From: Panonychus citri
Taxonomy: Eukaryota; Arthropoda; Arachnida; Trombidiformes; Tetranychidae
Direction of reading: 5' to 3'
NCBI RefSeq assembly: GCF_014898815.1
Contig: NW_026515506.1
Span: 186,001 to 250,000, forward strand
DNA: 64,000 nt
The first letter of the stretch is position 1, and every line of letters begins with the position of its first letter. Positions 41,301 to 51,840 of this stretch are shown one piece after another. A program made the translations under genes and the position numbers. The notes under the pieces are model-generated. The model ran no database searches. It saw only the letters and a list, made by a program, of their open reading frames with translations, and was not told the origin of the DNA.

Positions 41301-43381
41301 TCTTATAAATCTCAATAGATGGCGATCTTTGTTTTCGATCTTTTCTCATATGTTGAATTGATTGTTTATTAACATGTTTTCTTTTTTTTTTAATTAATTG
41401 ATTAATATTGGAATTTGAATCAACTTATTTGTGAAAAAGTTCGTATACAAGTGTTGGTAGAACAACTTGACACCAAGTAAGTATAAAAAAAAAAAACAAC
41501 AAAACAAACAAAATAGGTAGGACCGCATGGTTCTTATCTTATGATTTATAACATTGAACGTTTAGTTCATAATTTAAAAATTGAACGTTTAGTTCGTAAT
41601 TTAAAAATTGTTCCATTATGGAAAACTTCTTTATTAATTGAATACCCAATTTTTTTCTCTTTCCTATTTATCTGAATATGTAATTTTGGCCTCAGGGGCA
41701 CTTCGAGATTTTTGTAATCCATGATCCTTTCCCTCCTTTTTTTCCCCTCTCCCTTGTACGGTTGTCACTACCGGAAACGATGAATTTTAATTCATCGAAG
41801 CCTCCCCTGAGGCCGCTGTTGAAGCTTAAATAAACTTGAACATTGAACTCTTTTGATTTTATTTTTTTCGCTTCTTTTTTAATTGTTGGGGTTTTGTTTT
41901 GTTTCTTTTCTATTCTTTGGTTAATTGTTCTACTTACCATCCATTGTAGGCAAATAGTCCCGAATAGAATGATGCTGCTATTTTCGTTATTTTGGTCTCT
42001 GAATTGTCAAAGTTGAAATGTTCTGTATGACCAAGTGATATTTGATATATTCCCGTTCCGATGATCAATGCTAATGCCAATAGTTTACCGTAGGTGAAAA
42101 AATCTTGTACTCGTGTGGACCATTTAACATCCCAACAATTAACGAATGTAAGTAGACCTAATTGAGTTGGTTAAGAGGAATAGAGAGAGAATATTTTGTA
42201 ATATGTATTAGGTGTATTCTCAATTGTTCTTAATGGTGATGATTTGTTGATTGTCTCAAGTGTCTTAATAATCTCTTCTTATTTTGTTTCTTTTTCTCTC
42301 TGTATTTTTCTTCATCTTAATTTTTTTTTCTTCTTCTCTTCTCTGTTTAGCTTACAATACAGAATTAATGGTTTACAAATAAATTGTTTAATCTTTCCCA
42401 TGTTCAGGATTTTCTAAAGTTAGATTTGGATAAAGATGCTGAGGAGAAAAAAAATAACGGAAATTATGATGATGGTGAGATGAGATGAAGAGAAATAGAC
42501 AAGCCACGTTTTTCTCGTCTCTCTCTCTCTCTTTCTCTGTTGATTCTTCATTCATTTTCATCACGAGATTTTACTTTTCTAGGTTTAACTAGACTCGAAA
42601 TCTCTGAATGAGAAGAGAGAGAGAGAGAGAGACACACACATATACACTCATAAGTCTTTGGCTTTTCATTCATTTTCCTGGTTCCTCTAATTATAACCTA
42701 AGCCATCAACGATCATTAACATTTTGGTGTTTGAAGAGAGACAGAGACATACGATTCACGGAAGTAACTGGAACAGCCCATTCGATGGATATAACAACTT
42801 AGTGGGCTGAGTTATATCATTTGAACATTTTGTCGGTGACACTTACCAATACAAACTACAGCAAGGTAACTAGTTGCTGCATCCGGTGGATCACAATCGG
42901 GGAATACTGGTTTTAATATATAGATGGCAAAGGTTCGAGCTACGATCGCTTGTGAACAAGGTCTCACGATGATACATTCGACCCATAGACGAAGGAAGCC
43001 CATAAAAGAACCAAATGATTCCATAATGTAAGCATAATCAGCACCACTTTTGGTTATCATGCAACCCAATTCAGCGAAACAGTAGGCACCAATTAATGAA
43101 TAGATTCCACATGAAGCCCAAACCACCAGCGATAAACCAACGGAACCAGTTGATTTTAGGACACCTTTGGGAGAGACAAATATTCCCGAACCGATGATAC
43201 TACCAACTATAACTGTACACCCATTGAGAAGTGACATTTTAGGTTTAAGGCAGACAATATCATCGGACATTTTGTTTGACCCTTTAGCATTTAAAGGTTC
43301 ATTATCAGGTGAGTTTTTGATTCCCTCTTCGACATTATCCGCCGTGGGTATTGGACTGTATTCCTTAATTTCACCCGACAT
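35316..43381 (-). CDS. SLC7/LAT-type amino-acid transporter light chain
   Basis: Seven minus-strand exons join in frame: 43381-42847, 42157-41938, 40320-40276, 36638-36515, 36424-36321, 36054-35630 and 35383-35316 (1,521 nt, 506 residues, a normal LAT length). The protein has ~12 membrane segments. TM1 carries IIGSGIF, the APC-superfamily substrate loop. The loop after TM3 has PVFPDCDPP; in LATs the Cys here makes the disulfide to the 4F2hc/CD98 heavy chain. Other LAT hallmarks are [34 protein letters not shown] and the C-terminal [10 protein letters not shown]. It is probably a sodium-independent exchanger of neutral amino acids, possibly y+L type; substrate is not decidable. The last exon uses a strong pyrimidine-rich acceptor, and the alternative acceptor 20 nt further in would create an immediate stop. 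The 45-nt third exon is unusually short. Confidence 0.9.
36639..40275 (-). other. Large intron 3 of the SLC7 gene
   Basis: 3.6 kb of AT-rich intron separating the 45-nt exon 3 from exon 4. I found no nested gene. It contains one small GC-richer hairpin at 38727-38745 and many CAATTA/TAATTG words. Confidence 0.65.
38727..38745. repeat. Small GC-rich hairpin in an intron
   Basis: ATCCCC and GGGGAT flank a 7-nt loop, giving a 6-bp stem in otherwise AT-rich intron DNA. No matching terminator or ncRNA signal is evident. Confidence 0.5.
40420..40449. repeat. (GA)n(GT)n compound microsatellite
   Basis: AG dinucleotides run directly into TG dinucleotides in SLC7 intron 2, about 100 bp upstream of the 45-nt exon 3 in the transcript sense. 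Confidence 0.85.
41554..41607. repeat. 27-bp tandem duplication
   Basis: Two adjacent 27-bp copies starting TTGAACGTTTAGTTC, differing at one base (A versus G at copy position 17). Located in SLC7 intron 2. Confidence 0.85.
41688..41814. repeat. GC-richer patch bounded by 11-bp inverted repeats
   Basis: GGCCTCAGGGG (41688-41698) and its exact reverse complement CCCCTGAGGCC (41804-41814) bound 105 bp that also carry a perfect hairpin at 41778-41797 (9-bp arms, 2-nt centre). The composition is clearly richer in G+C than the surrounding intron. It could be a short non-autonomous element fragment or a structured RNA. No target-site duplication is evident. Confidence 0.55.
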
Positions 43382-44060
43382 GTTTGATTCCGTTAATATG
43401 GATTAATTGTTATTTCTTGTTAAATTAAGAAATTATTTTAATTGTTCTTGTAACACTAAAGTAATGATAATGATAATGTTGTTGTTGTTGTTTGTTGATT
43501 TTAATTTTCTTCTCTTAATTGTAACAAAGGAGAGAGATAGAGATAGTGTTTGATATTTGGTTAATTAGAGAGAAACAGTTAAGATGATCAGGGAGACACA
43601 CAATTAAATTAATTAGATTTTATGTGTAATCAATTGAGGAATGATGAAGTCAAGAATGAAGAATAGTTGTTTTGGTTAATTTGATTGTTGATAATTTAAC
43701 AAGACACAATTGATTAACGTTGTTCGATCTATTTACTTGCATGATAAGAAAAAGAAAATTTAATTATTTTAATTGTTGATTCCTTGTTTTCTTATGATGA
43801 TTTTTTTTCTTCCACAGTTTTTTGTTTCTGTTGTTTCTTTTTCTATGGGTTTTCGATACACACTCACCATTGGTGAATGAACATTGATGATAAATGAGCC
43901 AACATGGATTCGCAGTGAGAAAAACAAGGAAAAGGAAGAAGATGAAAAAGGAGCGAAGATGGTGATGATCAAGCAGACGAAGGAGACGAAGATGATGATG
44001 ATGATACAACAAAGCTTCAAAACACAGAGCAAAAGTAAAGTCAAATCAAGAGGAAAGAGA

Positions 44061-44154
44061 TGAGAGAGAGAGTGTGTGTGAGAGAGAGAGGGAGAAAAGG
44101 ATGATGTAAAGTGAGAGGATGATGAAAAGAGAGAGAGAGAGATTATTAGACAGA
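44061..44154. repeat. GA-rich microsatellite cluster
   Basis: Several (GA)n runs with a short (GT)n insert, about 700 bp upstream of the SLC7 start codon. This is the densest purine repeat of the intergenic region. Confidence 0.8.
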
Positions 44155-46014
44155 AAGATAGACAGTCAGAGAGAAAGTAACTCCAGGCAGACTCAGAACT
44201 TTGAGCTTCTTCTGGGTAAGGTAAGTTTCAAGAGGAATCAGACAGACTCAATTAGATTCTTTAATTTTTTTACTCTATTGAGAGAGAGAGATGATGATGA
44301 TAATGACTCGAATTATGATGAGGATGATGAAGAGTAAGGTGTGTGTTTAATTGTATCTTTAAGTTCAATCAACAACAAGAGTCATGATGATAATCGATAG
44401 AAATCATTAAAATGACGAAACAATTAATACTCAGAATAATCTTTTAATTCTGAATCTTTTTTTTCTCTCTTTTTTCTTCACTTTCTTATTTCTTACAGAA
44501 TTCAAAGTCAGACGGAAGATATTTAATCCAATGGAGAGAATGGATGACAAAATTGTTACATGATGATGATGACGAATGTTAGAATTTCCTCTCTCGAAAT
44601 TCACCTTTCCCTTTTTACTTTCTATTTCCATCAGCGAAGCTACTAAATTGTCGCTTCGTTTCTTGCCTTCGCCTTCCTCTCCATTCGTTCATCCTCATCT
44701 TCGTCTTATCATCATCTTTATCATCCTCATCTTTTTTAGCTTATCAAACTTCCTACACTTTTTTTCTGTCACATTTCTTGTTTTCTGTCTATGTGACAAT
44801 TTTTTCTCTCTCTCTCTCTCTCTGAGAAAAGAGAAAAGATTAATTTGATTAATTTTCCTCAGTTTTTTTCTTCTTTTTAATTTGATTCCCTATTAGTTAA
44901 TTTCTTAACCAACATTAATTACATTGGACGATCATTGGTCAGGTTCGGTGATACAATTATAATTGGATATACTTTAAATTGTCAAATCATTTAATCATTT
45001 TCACCTTGGATCAACTTTACTTTGGGCTGTCATTGATTTTTGTTTTTTTTCATTCTCTGTTAATTGTTAACTATTAACAACAACCAGCAATTAATTTTTC
45101 CATCATAATTTTTATTATCTCTTGTGTTGGACTGATTTAGTTAATCACTTATTCAATTAATCAATTTCATTAGCCTTGAATTTTTGGACTGTCTTGTTTT
45201 GTTTTTGTTGTTTTTTTTTTTGCAATTTTAAAAAATTTAGTTTTCCAATTTCAGATAATCAAACAATTAACTATTGAAAGTGTTTCAATTTCAACTTGTT
45301 GATCAACAATCAACAATTTTTGATCAATATTCATCAATATTTCTCTTGACAGCTAATCAAATTAAATCAACGGCTAATTAACTTACCATCCCTTTTTTAT
45401 TTTGAAAAGTAAACATCATCACAAAGGTAAATTGTTATTCTAACAATTAAAAAGATACCAAATTAATGGGAAATTTTTGTTAATGGTTTTCTTTTCATAT
45501 CTTTCCAACTAATCATAAACTTTTACTATTTTCATTACAATGATGAAAAACATGATTGTTTAATTTACCACCATCAGAGTAAACAATTAATTCAATTTTA
45601 TCTATTAATTAGTTAATCCTCTCCAACATCTCATCATCTCATCATTTCAGTTGATTGTTTGATGATTTTAATTGTTTAATCATTTTTTTCTCTCTCTTCC
45701 TGATTTCTGACCATTCAAACTTTCACCAAACATAATTACAAGTGAAAATATTTGTGAACAATCACCTTCCTGTAATTGGATATTAAAGTTAATTAATTTT
45801 TCTGTTAATTAACAAAAAAAGATTGAGTTGTTTTCTAGTTAACTGTTGATTCCTTTGTATCTGTTGTTACTTTATTGGCGAAATTAAATTTTTAATTCAA
45901 CTCCATCGAATATTAACCTTTTTTAATTGCTTGGAATGAAAGTTTGCAGAAAAAGAGAAAAGAGTTTTAATTAGATGAACAATTAAGATTTTCTAATTTA
46001 ATTTCGTAAGAATC

Positions 46015-46054
46015 TCGATGTATCGATGTATCGATTCTCTTTTGGCGCCAATCG
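46015..46054 (+). promoter_or_regulatory. DRE-like and E2F-like motif cluster upstream of APC5
   Basis: Three overlapping CGATGTA/TATCGAT words (46015-46036) are followed after 4 nt by TTTGGCGCC (46041-46049) and CCAATCG (46048-46054). TATCGAT is the core of the Drosophila DREF element, and TTTGGCGC fits the E2F consensus TTTSSCGC. They lie ~260-300 bp upstream of the APC5 start. Function is inferred only from motif resemblance. Confidence 0.45.
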
Positions 46055-46312
46055 AAAAATTTTCAATTCTTTTCTTTTGCTTTTTCATTTTCTCTTCTCA
46101 ATATGTTTACTTTTCCTCATTAATTGTTTCCATTCTAATTAAATGATTAATTGATTTGATTTTTAATTCTTTGAGTCATTTAATTTATGGTCTATTCACT
46201 AAGCTAATTTCGTTGTTGTTTTCGTTTGAATTCATTGGCCATGGTTTGATTTTCTTTTTGTTTTCTTTTTGTTTTCTCTTTTTTTTCTTTGGTCTTGTTT
46301 TTTTTTCTCAAT

Positions 46313-48403
46313 ATGGAAAAGAATCAAAATAATTCAATGGATCCGACAATTGATTTTCATCCAACACCATATAAATTGTGTTTAACTTTATTGGCTACTT
46401 GTTTTACTGATCGTAAAGTTGAGCTAACATATCGTGAGATTGGACGATTTTGTATCATCATAATGAAACTTATCCATGGTTTGGAACTTAGTTATTCACA
46501 ATTGAGATCATTTCTACTTAAATCTGGTTTGAGTAAAATGATTTTACAATTGTTTGAAGAGAGGATGGTTAATTTGGTTAACGAAGATGTTGGATCGATA
46601 ATTGACTTAATCGCCAAAAGCAAACCATACATTTCAACTGGGTCAAATCTTACCCATAGTTACACATTAGGAATAAACAAATCCTCCATATTGGGACTAT
46701 TTCTAAGGAAAATGGCCATTTTTTTTGATCGATTAGATTTCATGAAAATTGTCCAGCTTTACGAATCCCTACAATTATACTATAAAGAAGGTCAAAAAAA
46801 GGATATGACCGATCCTGGCCATGGAGAGTTACGATATAAGTGTATTAATCCAAGTAAACAGATCAATTTAATCCAGATTAATGAGAAACAAGCACTTTCA
46901 CCTCTCGAATTGGTTAAGCTGATACAAAGTTGTTATCCATCTGGAAGACCCAATCCAACACAGTTAAAGAATCTTAAATCAACTTATTTCCTTCAATACT
47001 TGAATTATCTTCGTCTAAATGAATATTCAGCAGCTCAAGATTTTCTTTTCGCCTATTTTGATGGTTATGTTGATCAGGAAACCCGATGTTGGGCTGCTCT
47101 TAATCAAGCAATGTTTCACCTTCACTTTAATCGTTACCGATTGGCAATGGAAAGTGTCAAAGAATGTATTTCAAGTGCTCAAGAGGCGAACGATGAAAGA
47201 TGCATGGAATTTGCCTTCCTTTTAATTGCTAAGATAATCATAAATGAGAAAAATCCGTCCTACACCGAAGAAGATATAATCCGATTTCTTCATCATCTTC
47301 AAACTCGAGCAACCGAATTAGATTTACATCATCTTTCAGCGATTGCTTGTCTTCATCTTGAAAGTCTTATTGGTCCAATGGCGGAATACGAGAGAAATAG
47401 CCGACCCGATGGTACAGCTAATCCTGAACTTTTAGCTGTTAAACATTCATTACCAGAGATATTGATGATGAGCTATGCAATTAAAAGTGATCAATATGCT
47501 ACCCTTGGGGCGACACATTTAACTTTACTCTATTCTCAAGCTTTACTTGATTTACATCTTGTTCAACATGTTGGCGATGGTTTAGTTTACAGGGTAAATG
47601 AGAATACCTGTATTGCCATAAGAAATATTGCTCTTCACCTTTGGCGGAATCTTGGACATTACAATTTAGCTCGAGATATGATTACCTCATTAGCTGCTAA
47701 TCTTTTCTCTTTCTATCAAACTAATATAACCTCGATTTGGGAACAAGCATTGGCTGAAATTCAATTTGAACATTATTATCTTAAAGATGAATGGTCGAAG
47801 GCGGAAAATTTTGTTAAAAAGATTCAACTTTACGATAAAACGGAAGCTTCAATTCGAGCGGCTGAACTTTACCTTAAACAGAAACGTCGTGATGAAGCAT
47901 TTGCAACGATATCGAAACTTCAAAATTCACCCGAATATCATCAACTTTCAGCTTATACTCAAGTTCGTATTATGATTATGAAGGGAAATGTTCTCAATGA
48001 TTTTGAGACACTTTTCGAAGCCTTAGAAATTGTTAAAAAGCATAAATTTGGCCTACTTGAGACTCGATGTGTCCTTGAAATCGCTCGACTTGAATATAAA
48101 TTTGGACAAAAGTCAAAATCATTAACTTTATTACGAAGTGTTTTCATCACTGTTCTTGGTTATGCTACTCGTCGGGAAGTCGCTTTTGCTCATTACCTTG
48201 AAGCCTTAAATTGCCGATCATTTGGTCATCTTGATGCTGCTCTTAATTCCAATGAAACGGCCATTTCAATTTACCGACAAATCGAAGATCGTGAATATTG
48301 TCGTAAAGCTTATTCTTTACACGCTCAACTTTATAATGAAAAGAAAGATTTCGAAAAAAGAAATTTCTATGCTCTTCAAGTGAGAAAATTGTTGGCGACA
48401 TAA
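46313..48403 (+). CDS. Anapc5: Anaphase-promoting complex subunit 5
   Basis: Single exon, 696 residues from the ATG at 46313. An upstream non-ATG extension would add only a poly-Phe leader. APC5 is a scaffold subunit of the APC/C ubiquitin ligase that triggers anaphase and mitotic exit. Family hallmarks are the N-terminal TPYKLCLTLL, the SSILGLFLRKM stretch followed by KIVQLYESLQLYYKEG, YLQYLNYLRL, AALNQAMFHLHFNRYRLAM with QEANDERCM (first TPR-like repeat), KHSLPEI, and C-terminal helical TPR-like repeats with NxAISIYRQIED. Human APC5 is about 755 residues, so this is slightly short, mostly in the acidic loop after the first helices. Absence of introns over 2 kb is notable. Confidence 0.93.
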   Translation: MEKNQNNSMDPTIDFHPTPYKLCLTLLATCFTDRKVELTYREIGRFCIIIMKLIHGLELSYSQLRSFLLKSGLSKMILQLFEERMVNLVNEDVGSIIDLIAKSKPYISTGSNLTHSYTLGINKSSILGLFLRKMAIFFDRLDFMKIVQLYESLQLYYKEGQKKDMTDPGHGELRYKCINPSKQINLIQINEKQALSPLELVKLIQSCYPSGRPNPTQLKNLKSTYFLQYLNYLRLNEYSAAQDFLFAYFDGYVDQETRCWAALNQAMFHLHFNRYRLAMESVKECISSAQEANDERCMEFAFLLIAKIIINEKNPSYTEEDIIRFLHHLQTRATELDLHHLSAIACLHLESLIGPMAEYERNSRPDGTANPELLAVKHSLPEILMMSYAIKSDQYATLGATHLTLLYSQALLDLHLVQHVGDGLVYRVNENTCIAIRNIALHLWRNLGHYNLARDMITSLAANLFSFYQTNITSIWEQALAEIQFEHYYLKDEWSKAENFVKKIQLYDKTEASIRAAELYLKQKRRDEAFATISKLQNSPEYHQLSAYTQVRIMIMKGNVLNDFETLFEALEIVKKHKFGLLETRCVLEIARLEYKFGQKSKSLTLLRSVFITVLGYATRREVAFAHYLEALNCRSFGHLDAALNSNETAISIYRQIEDREYCRKAYSLHAQLYNEKKDFEKRNFYALQVRKLLAT

Positions 48404-48710
48404 CAACAATAGTTAATATCTTTTAAATTGCTCAAAAATTAATCTATAAAAAAAATCAGACAATTTCTTAATTGGTCAAAACAAATTTGTGATTTGCTTG
48501 ATAAAATCAATCCACCAAAACATAAACTGTTAATCTTGTAAATCATCAGTCATTAAAATTCTGAAAATATTTTTATCATATTCAACATAAAAAATTGTAG
48601 ATGATTTTACCACAAAATATAATCGAATCTGGAGAAATTAACAAAATTTCTTGAAAAAAATCTAAAATTGAAAATTTAATTAACTTTTTGAGAGAAAAAA
48701 TAGGTTTAAA

Positions 48711-48761
48711 TTTCGCGCTTCTCGCTAGATGGTGATATTTGTTATCAGGCGGAAACGGAAT
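48711..48761 (+). promoter_or_regulatory. RpL13 left-copy promoter module
   Basis: AGATGGTG (48727-48734) is followed 22 bp start-to-start by GCGGAAACGGAAT (48749-48761), 86 bp before the ATG. The same order, with 21-bp spacing, occurs upstream of the right RpL13 copy. AGATGGYG resembles a YY1/Pho word and the double GGAA resembles ETS sites, both common in animal ribosomal-protein promoters. TTTCGCGC at 48711 is also E2F-like. Confidence 0.5.
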
Positions 48762-48844
48762 CAGTTTTTCTTGAGACTTAGTTTTCTTGACTGAGTGTTT
48801 TTTGTTAATTGTGTTTAGTTGATTTTGTGTTTTTAATTTAATTA

Positions 48845-49545
48845 AAATGGGAAAATTTCGTAACAATGTGGTACCTAATGTACATTTCCACAAGGATTGG
48901 CAAAAGTATATAAAGACCTGGTTCAATCAACCAGCCCGAAAGGCTCGAAGAGCAAGGACCCGATTAACTAAATCTAAACCAAATTCCCTCAAGCCTGTTG
49001 TTAGTTGTCCTACCATGAGGTATAATATCAAAAGCGACTTGGACGAGGCTTTTCAATCACTGAATTAAAGGCTGTCGGTATGTCCGTTGGTTATGCTCGA
49101 TCTATTGGTATCTCGGTTGACCCAAGACGTAAAAACAAATCAAATGAAAGTGTTGAAAGTAACATCCATCGTCTCAAGGTTTACAAGAATAGACTTCAAA
49201 TTGTTTCAAGACCTGGCAAGAAGAACAAGAAACCCGCTGGTGCCCCAGAAGTAGACAAATTAACCACCACCATTAGAGGAAAAATCATGCCCCTTAAAGC
49301 CAAGAGGATCACCATCACTCGGCGAGTTGTCGATAAAAGAATGGCCAAATTCAAGCCTTTCCAATTGACCCGAATGGCCAGAAAGAAGGAACGTCTTGTA
49401 GGTTACAGAGAAAAGAAGGCTAAAGAAGCCGCTGAAAGTCTAGATGGTCCTGGAAAGAAGTAAATTAAGTCATCCGTATCTTCTGCTATCAAATCAATTT
49501 ACAAATTGTCAAAAAATTAAACTTGATAACAAAATATCAATCAAT
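48845..49545 (+). repeat. Left arm of a ~0.7-kb inverted repeat (RpL13)
   Basis: Near-identity with the reverse complement of 52014-52715. It runs from the start codon to about 82 bp past the stop and ends abruptly at both sides. The arms are about 2.5 kb apart and enclose TRAPPC2 and the coiled-coil gene. Confidence 0.85.
48847..49463 (+). pseudogene. RpL13: RpL13 (eL13), left copy with one-base frameshift
   Basis: Intronless ribosomal protein L13 reading frame, nearly identical to the intact copy at 52096-52713 on the other strand. The A run at 49030-49033 has four As where the intact copy has five, so after YNIK the frame shifts and stops at 49066-49068. The remaining codons continue open in another frame from 49080 to the normal stop at 49463 and encode the identical C-terminal 127 residues. 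I also saw one silent C/T difference at about 48917. Either this is a very young pseudogene, or the lost A is a homopolymer sequencing or assembly error and both copies are functional. A matching promoter module lies upstream. Confidence 0.8.
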
Positions 49546-49770
49546 CCATACTCTCTAATCTTCTGTTCAATAGCATCTTCATTAACTCTGTTCACTCAGA
49601 TACATGAAATTGTTTCAATTCGCGAGAAATTTATCATCACAACAATTTCGTTTCATTAGATTCGTTTATTAACATTCAATTTCTCTTCAAGATTAGTTAA
49701 TTCTTAAGAACAAAACAAGATGCAATTATGATCATGTAATTTATAAATTCTCTTATGAGATCAGTAATAT

Positions 49771-49776
49771 TTTATT
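49771..49776 (-). terminator. Candidate poly(A) signal for TRAPPC2
   Basis: AATAAA on the minus strand, 45 bp beyond the TRAPPC2 stop codon. Confidence 0.5.
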
Positions 49777-49820
49777 TTACTCTTTTTCTTTAAAATCATT
49801 TAGGTAAACATTGATTAGGT

Positions 49821-50267
49821 TCATGGGAGATACTTTTTAGCAAATGTTAAAGCTTTTTTCTCAAAAACAGATGATCGAATTGGAGTATGAAGCTCATAGA
49901 ATGTATTAAGTGTAAATTTACAGTACAAATCGTATAAATCGGTGAAAAAAGATCTCAAACTTGTATCTTCAATCTTGGTTGCATCATGGAGAAGTAGAAA
50001 TTTAATTGTACTTGAAGCACAAACGAAACCATTAACATAATATTCATTAAATTTGTCAACAACTTTCAAATACATATTAGAATTAGAAGAAGTCAAGAAA
50101 GATTCATCAATTAAATCCAAAGATGAATGAGCGATGAATTGAGATAAATTTCTATTCTCTGTTGATCTTTCACTAGATTTTGTCGTATATTCTAATTCAA
50201 ATATTGGATTATCACTTTTACCCACAATGACAAAATAATAATTCGATCCTTGACCAGTTTGAGTCAT
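49821..50267 (-). CDS. Trappc2: TRAPP complex subunit 2 (sedlin)
   Basis: Single exon, 148 residues against ~140 for the human protein. Sedlin is a longin-fold subunit of the TRAPP complexes that act in ER-to-Golgi tethering and Rab activation. Hallmarks are YYFVIVGKSDNPIFELEY, NLSQFIAHSSLDLIDE, NMYLKVVDKFNEYYV, FLLLHD, FFTDLYDLYCKF and TPIRSSVFEKK, in the family order. It shares the ~540-bp upstream region with the divergent coiled-coil gene starting at 50808, so the two probably use a bidirectional promoter. It lies inside the RpL13 inverted repeat. Confidence 0.95.
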   Translation of the reverse strand: MTQTGQGSNYYFVIVGKSDNPIFELEYTTKSSERSTENRNLSQFIAHSSLDLIDESFLTSSNSNMYLKVVDKFNEYYVNGFVCASSTIKFLLLHDATKIEDTSLRSFFTDLYDLYCKFTLNTFYELHTPIRSSVFEKKALTFAKKYLP

Positions 50268-50680
50268 AATTAAATAGATTTAATTGCTTTAAAATAACAC
50301 AAGAAAACAAATGTTTCTAATCAACACAAACAATTAAATGTCAACTGATTCTTGTTAAGCCTAAGGTAACGAATCCAATTCCAAACGAGTCCAATTTTAA
50401 TTCAGTCAAAGGCAAAAGTGAAGATCCAAATCCAAAGGACTTGATATGAAATTTTGACAATCAGAAAGAAAACAATTTAATTAAACGATTAAATCGTAAC
50501 AATTGATCAGTATTTCCATTAATATTTCGATGTGTAATCACTCACAAAGCTAAAATTGATTGATTCCGCCTCCATTACTACAAAATTGAACTTCTATTCA
50601 ATGAAAGAAATTGAATTTGATTTGATTTTCATTTGGAATCATTTGGTTATCAAATGTTCGATTAATCGATCATAGAACTT

Positions 50681-50720
50681 TCGATGTATCGAACTCTTTT
50701 CTTTTTAATTCTTTTCCCGC
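50681..50720 (+). promoter_or_regulatory. DRE-like and E2F-like motifs in the TRAPPC2/coiled-coil divergent promoter
   Basis: TCGATGTATCGA (50681-50692) followed by TTTTCCCGC (50712-50720), 88 bp before the coiled-coil start codon. This is the same pairing of a TATCGA word with a TTTSSCGC word seen upstream of APC5. Confidence 0.45.
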
Positions 50721-50807
50721 TTCGGTTATAAGGATTGACTTTTGGTCGCAATTGTTTTTTTAATTGTTTTCTTCTTAATTTAATTGTTTGGTTGTTCAAT
50801 TCTAATT

Positions 50808-51840
50808 ATGGCCAGTTTGAGAGAGATTATCATCTATCAACATTTCAAAGCACTCGCTTCAAAGGTAAGTTGTAATGGAATAGTAAATTTGATTCATTCT
50901 TAAGGTGAATTAAATTTTTCCTCTTTTGGTTTGTTTTGTTTACTTATTTTTTTGGTTGTTTATCTTTAATTAGGATGAGGAAGTTGACAGAGTTTTTCGA
51001 ATGCTGTTAATGGGATACTTCCACCCGACGATTAATAATCTGATGAAAATATTCAATCAAGGACAAGAGATTCCTAATATAAATTTACGGCAATTAAGTC
51101 AACAGATTGATGAATCTATTGGAAGTGAAGTTGCTGAATATTATAAATATCTAACTGGTAAACGTAACAATCCAACTTGTGATGAGTTAATGGTTGAGGT
51201 GGAAAAATTTAAACTCGATTGTCAAAATCTTGCCTCTATTGATAGAGAGATCGCCAATGTTTCGGAAAATATTTTAAAGGTAAATTGTAACCGAAGTTAA
51301 TCCCGTTGAATTTAAACTCATTTTCTCTCATTTTAATAGGAAGCCAATAAATTTTATGAATATGTTGAAAAACACACCAAAGAATTTAAATTGGGATTCA
51401 AATTGAATTATGATCATGCAACTGGTAATTTACTTTGTGCCAAGGCTCAAGCAACTTGTTTGAAGAAAAGGTGAGAATGACTATTATCTTATTTGAGAAT
51501 CAATTGTGAATTACAAAAGATTGTTACTAATTAGATTTTTGGTTCTATTCAATTTTCCAGACTGGAAGAGACTGAAGAAGCTGTTCATAAATATGGAAAA
51601 AAAGAAATAGTTGAACGTCTGAAAGGTAAACGAAATGATTTAGAAACTGAGAATCAAAGTTTAACTAGTGAACTTGAAGAGAAGAAGAAAAAATTGGAAA
51701 AATATGAAAAACTTGATCCAAAATTGATTGAAGAATATACTAAACTTAAAGATGAATTAAGTTGCCGATTATGGGCTTACAGGATGGTTGATCGAAGTTC
51801 AAATTGTTCTCAAGGATCAATTGGAGATTTATCATGTTAA
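50808..51840 (+). CDS. Coiled-coil protein, possible HAUS1-like augmin subunit
   Basis: Four exons join in frame: 50808-50864, 50974-51279, 51340-51470 and 51561-51840 (774 nt, 257 residues), with good GT/AG sites. The N-terminal ~90 residues are helical without strong coiled coil; the C-terminal half is heptad-rich and charged. The stretch EYVEKHTKEFKLG, the later ELEEKKKKLEKYEKLDP and KLKDELSCRL resemble the C-terminal part of HAUS1 (augmin, microtubule nucleation in the spindle), and the length (HAUS1 ~278) fits. This is a weak by-eye match, and any short coiled-coil protein could look similar. It is divergent from TRAPPC2, with a promoter that carries cell-cycle-type motifs. Confidence 0.72.

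Larger units (their letters stand above)
43382..46312. other. Intergenic region with GA/CT-rich tracts
   Basis: 2.9 kb between the divergent SLC7 (-) and APC5 (+) start codons. It contains dense purine tracts at about 44055-44160 and 44278-44330 and pyrimidine-rich runs near 44800-44822. Open frames here are microsatellite by-products. Promoters of both genes must be here; only the APC5-proximal motifs listed separately are recognisable. Confidence 0.6.

Noticed and set aside
41692..41940. 82-codon minus-strand frame covering the GC-richer intron patch
   Set aside because: It runs across the donor side of SLC7 exon 2 and its start lies at the splice site; no homology recognised. The patch is kept as a structural finding only.
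43764..44848. Open frames of 66-91 codons rich in His, Ser, Lys or Arg/Glu upstream of APC5
   Set aside because: They follow GA/CT and ATG microsatellites; no domain, no splice signals, no conservation evidence.
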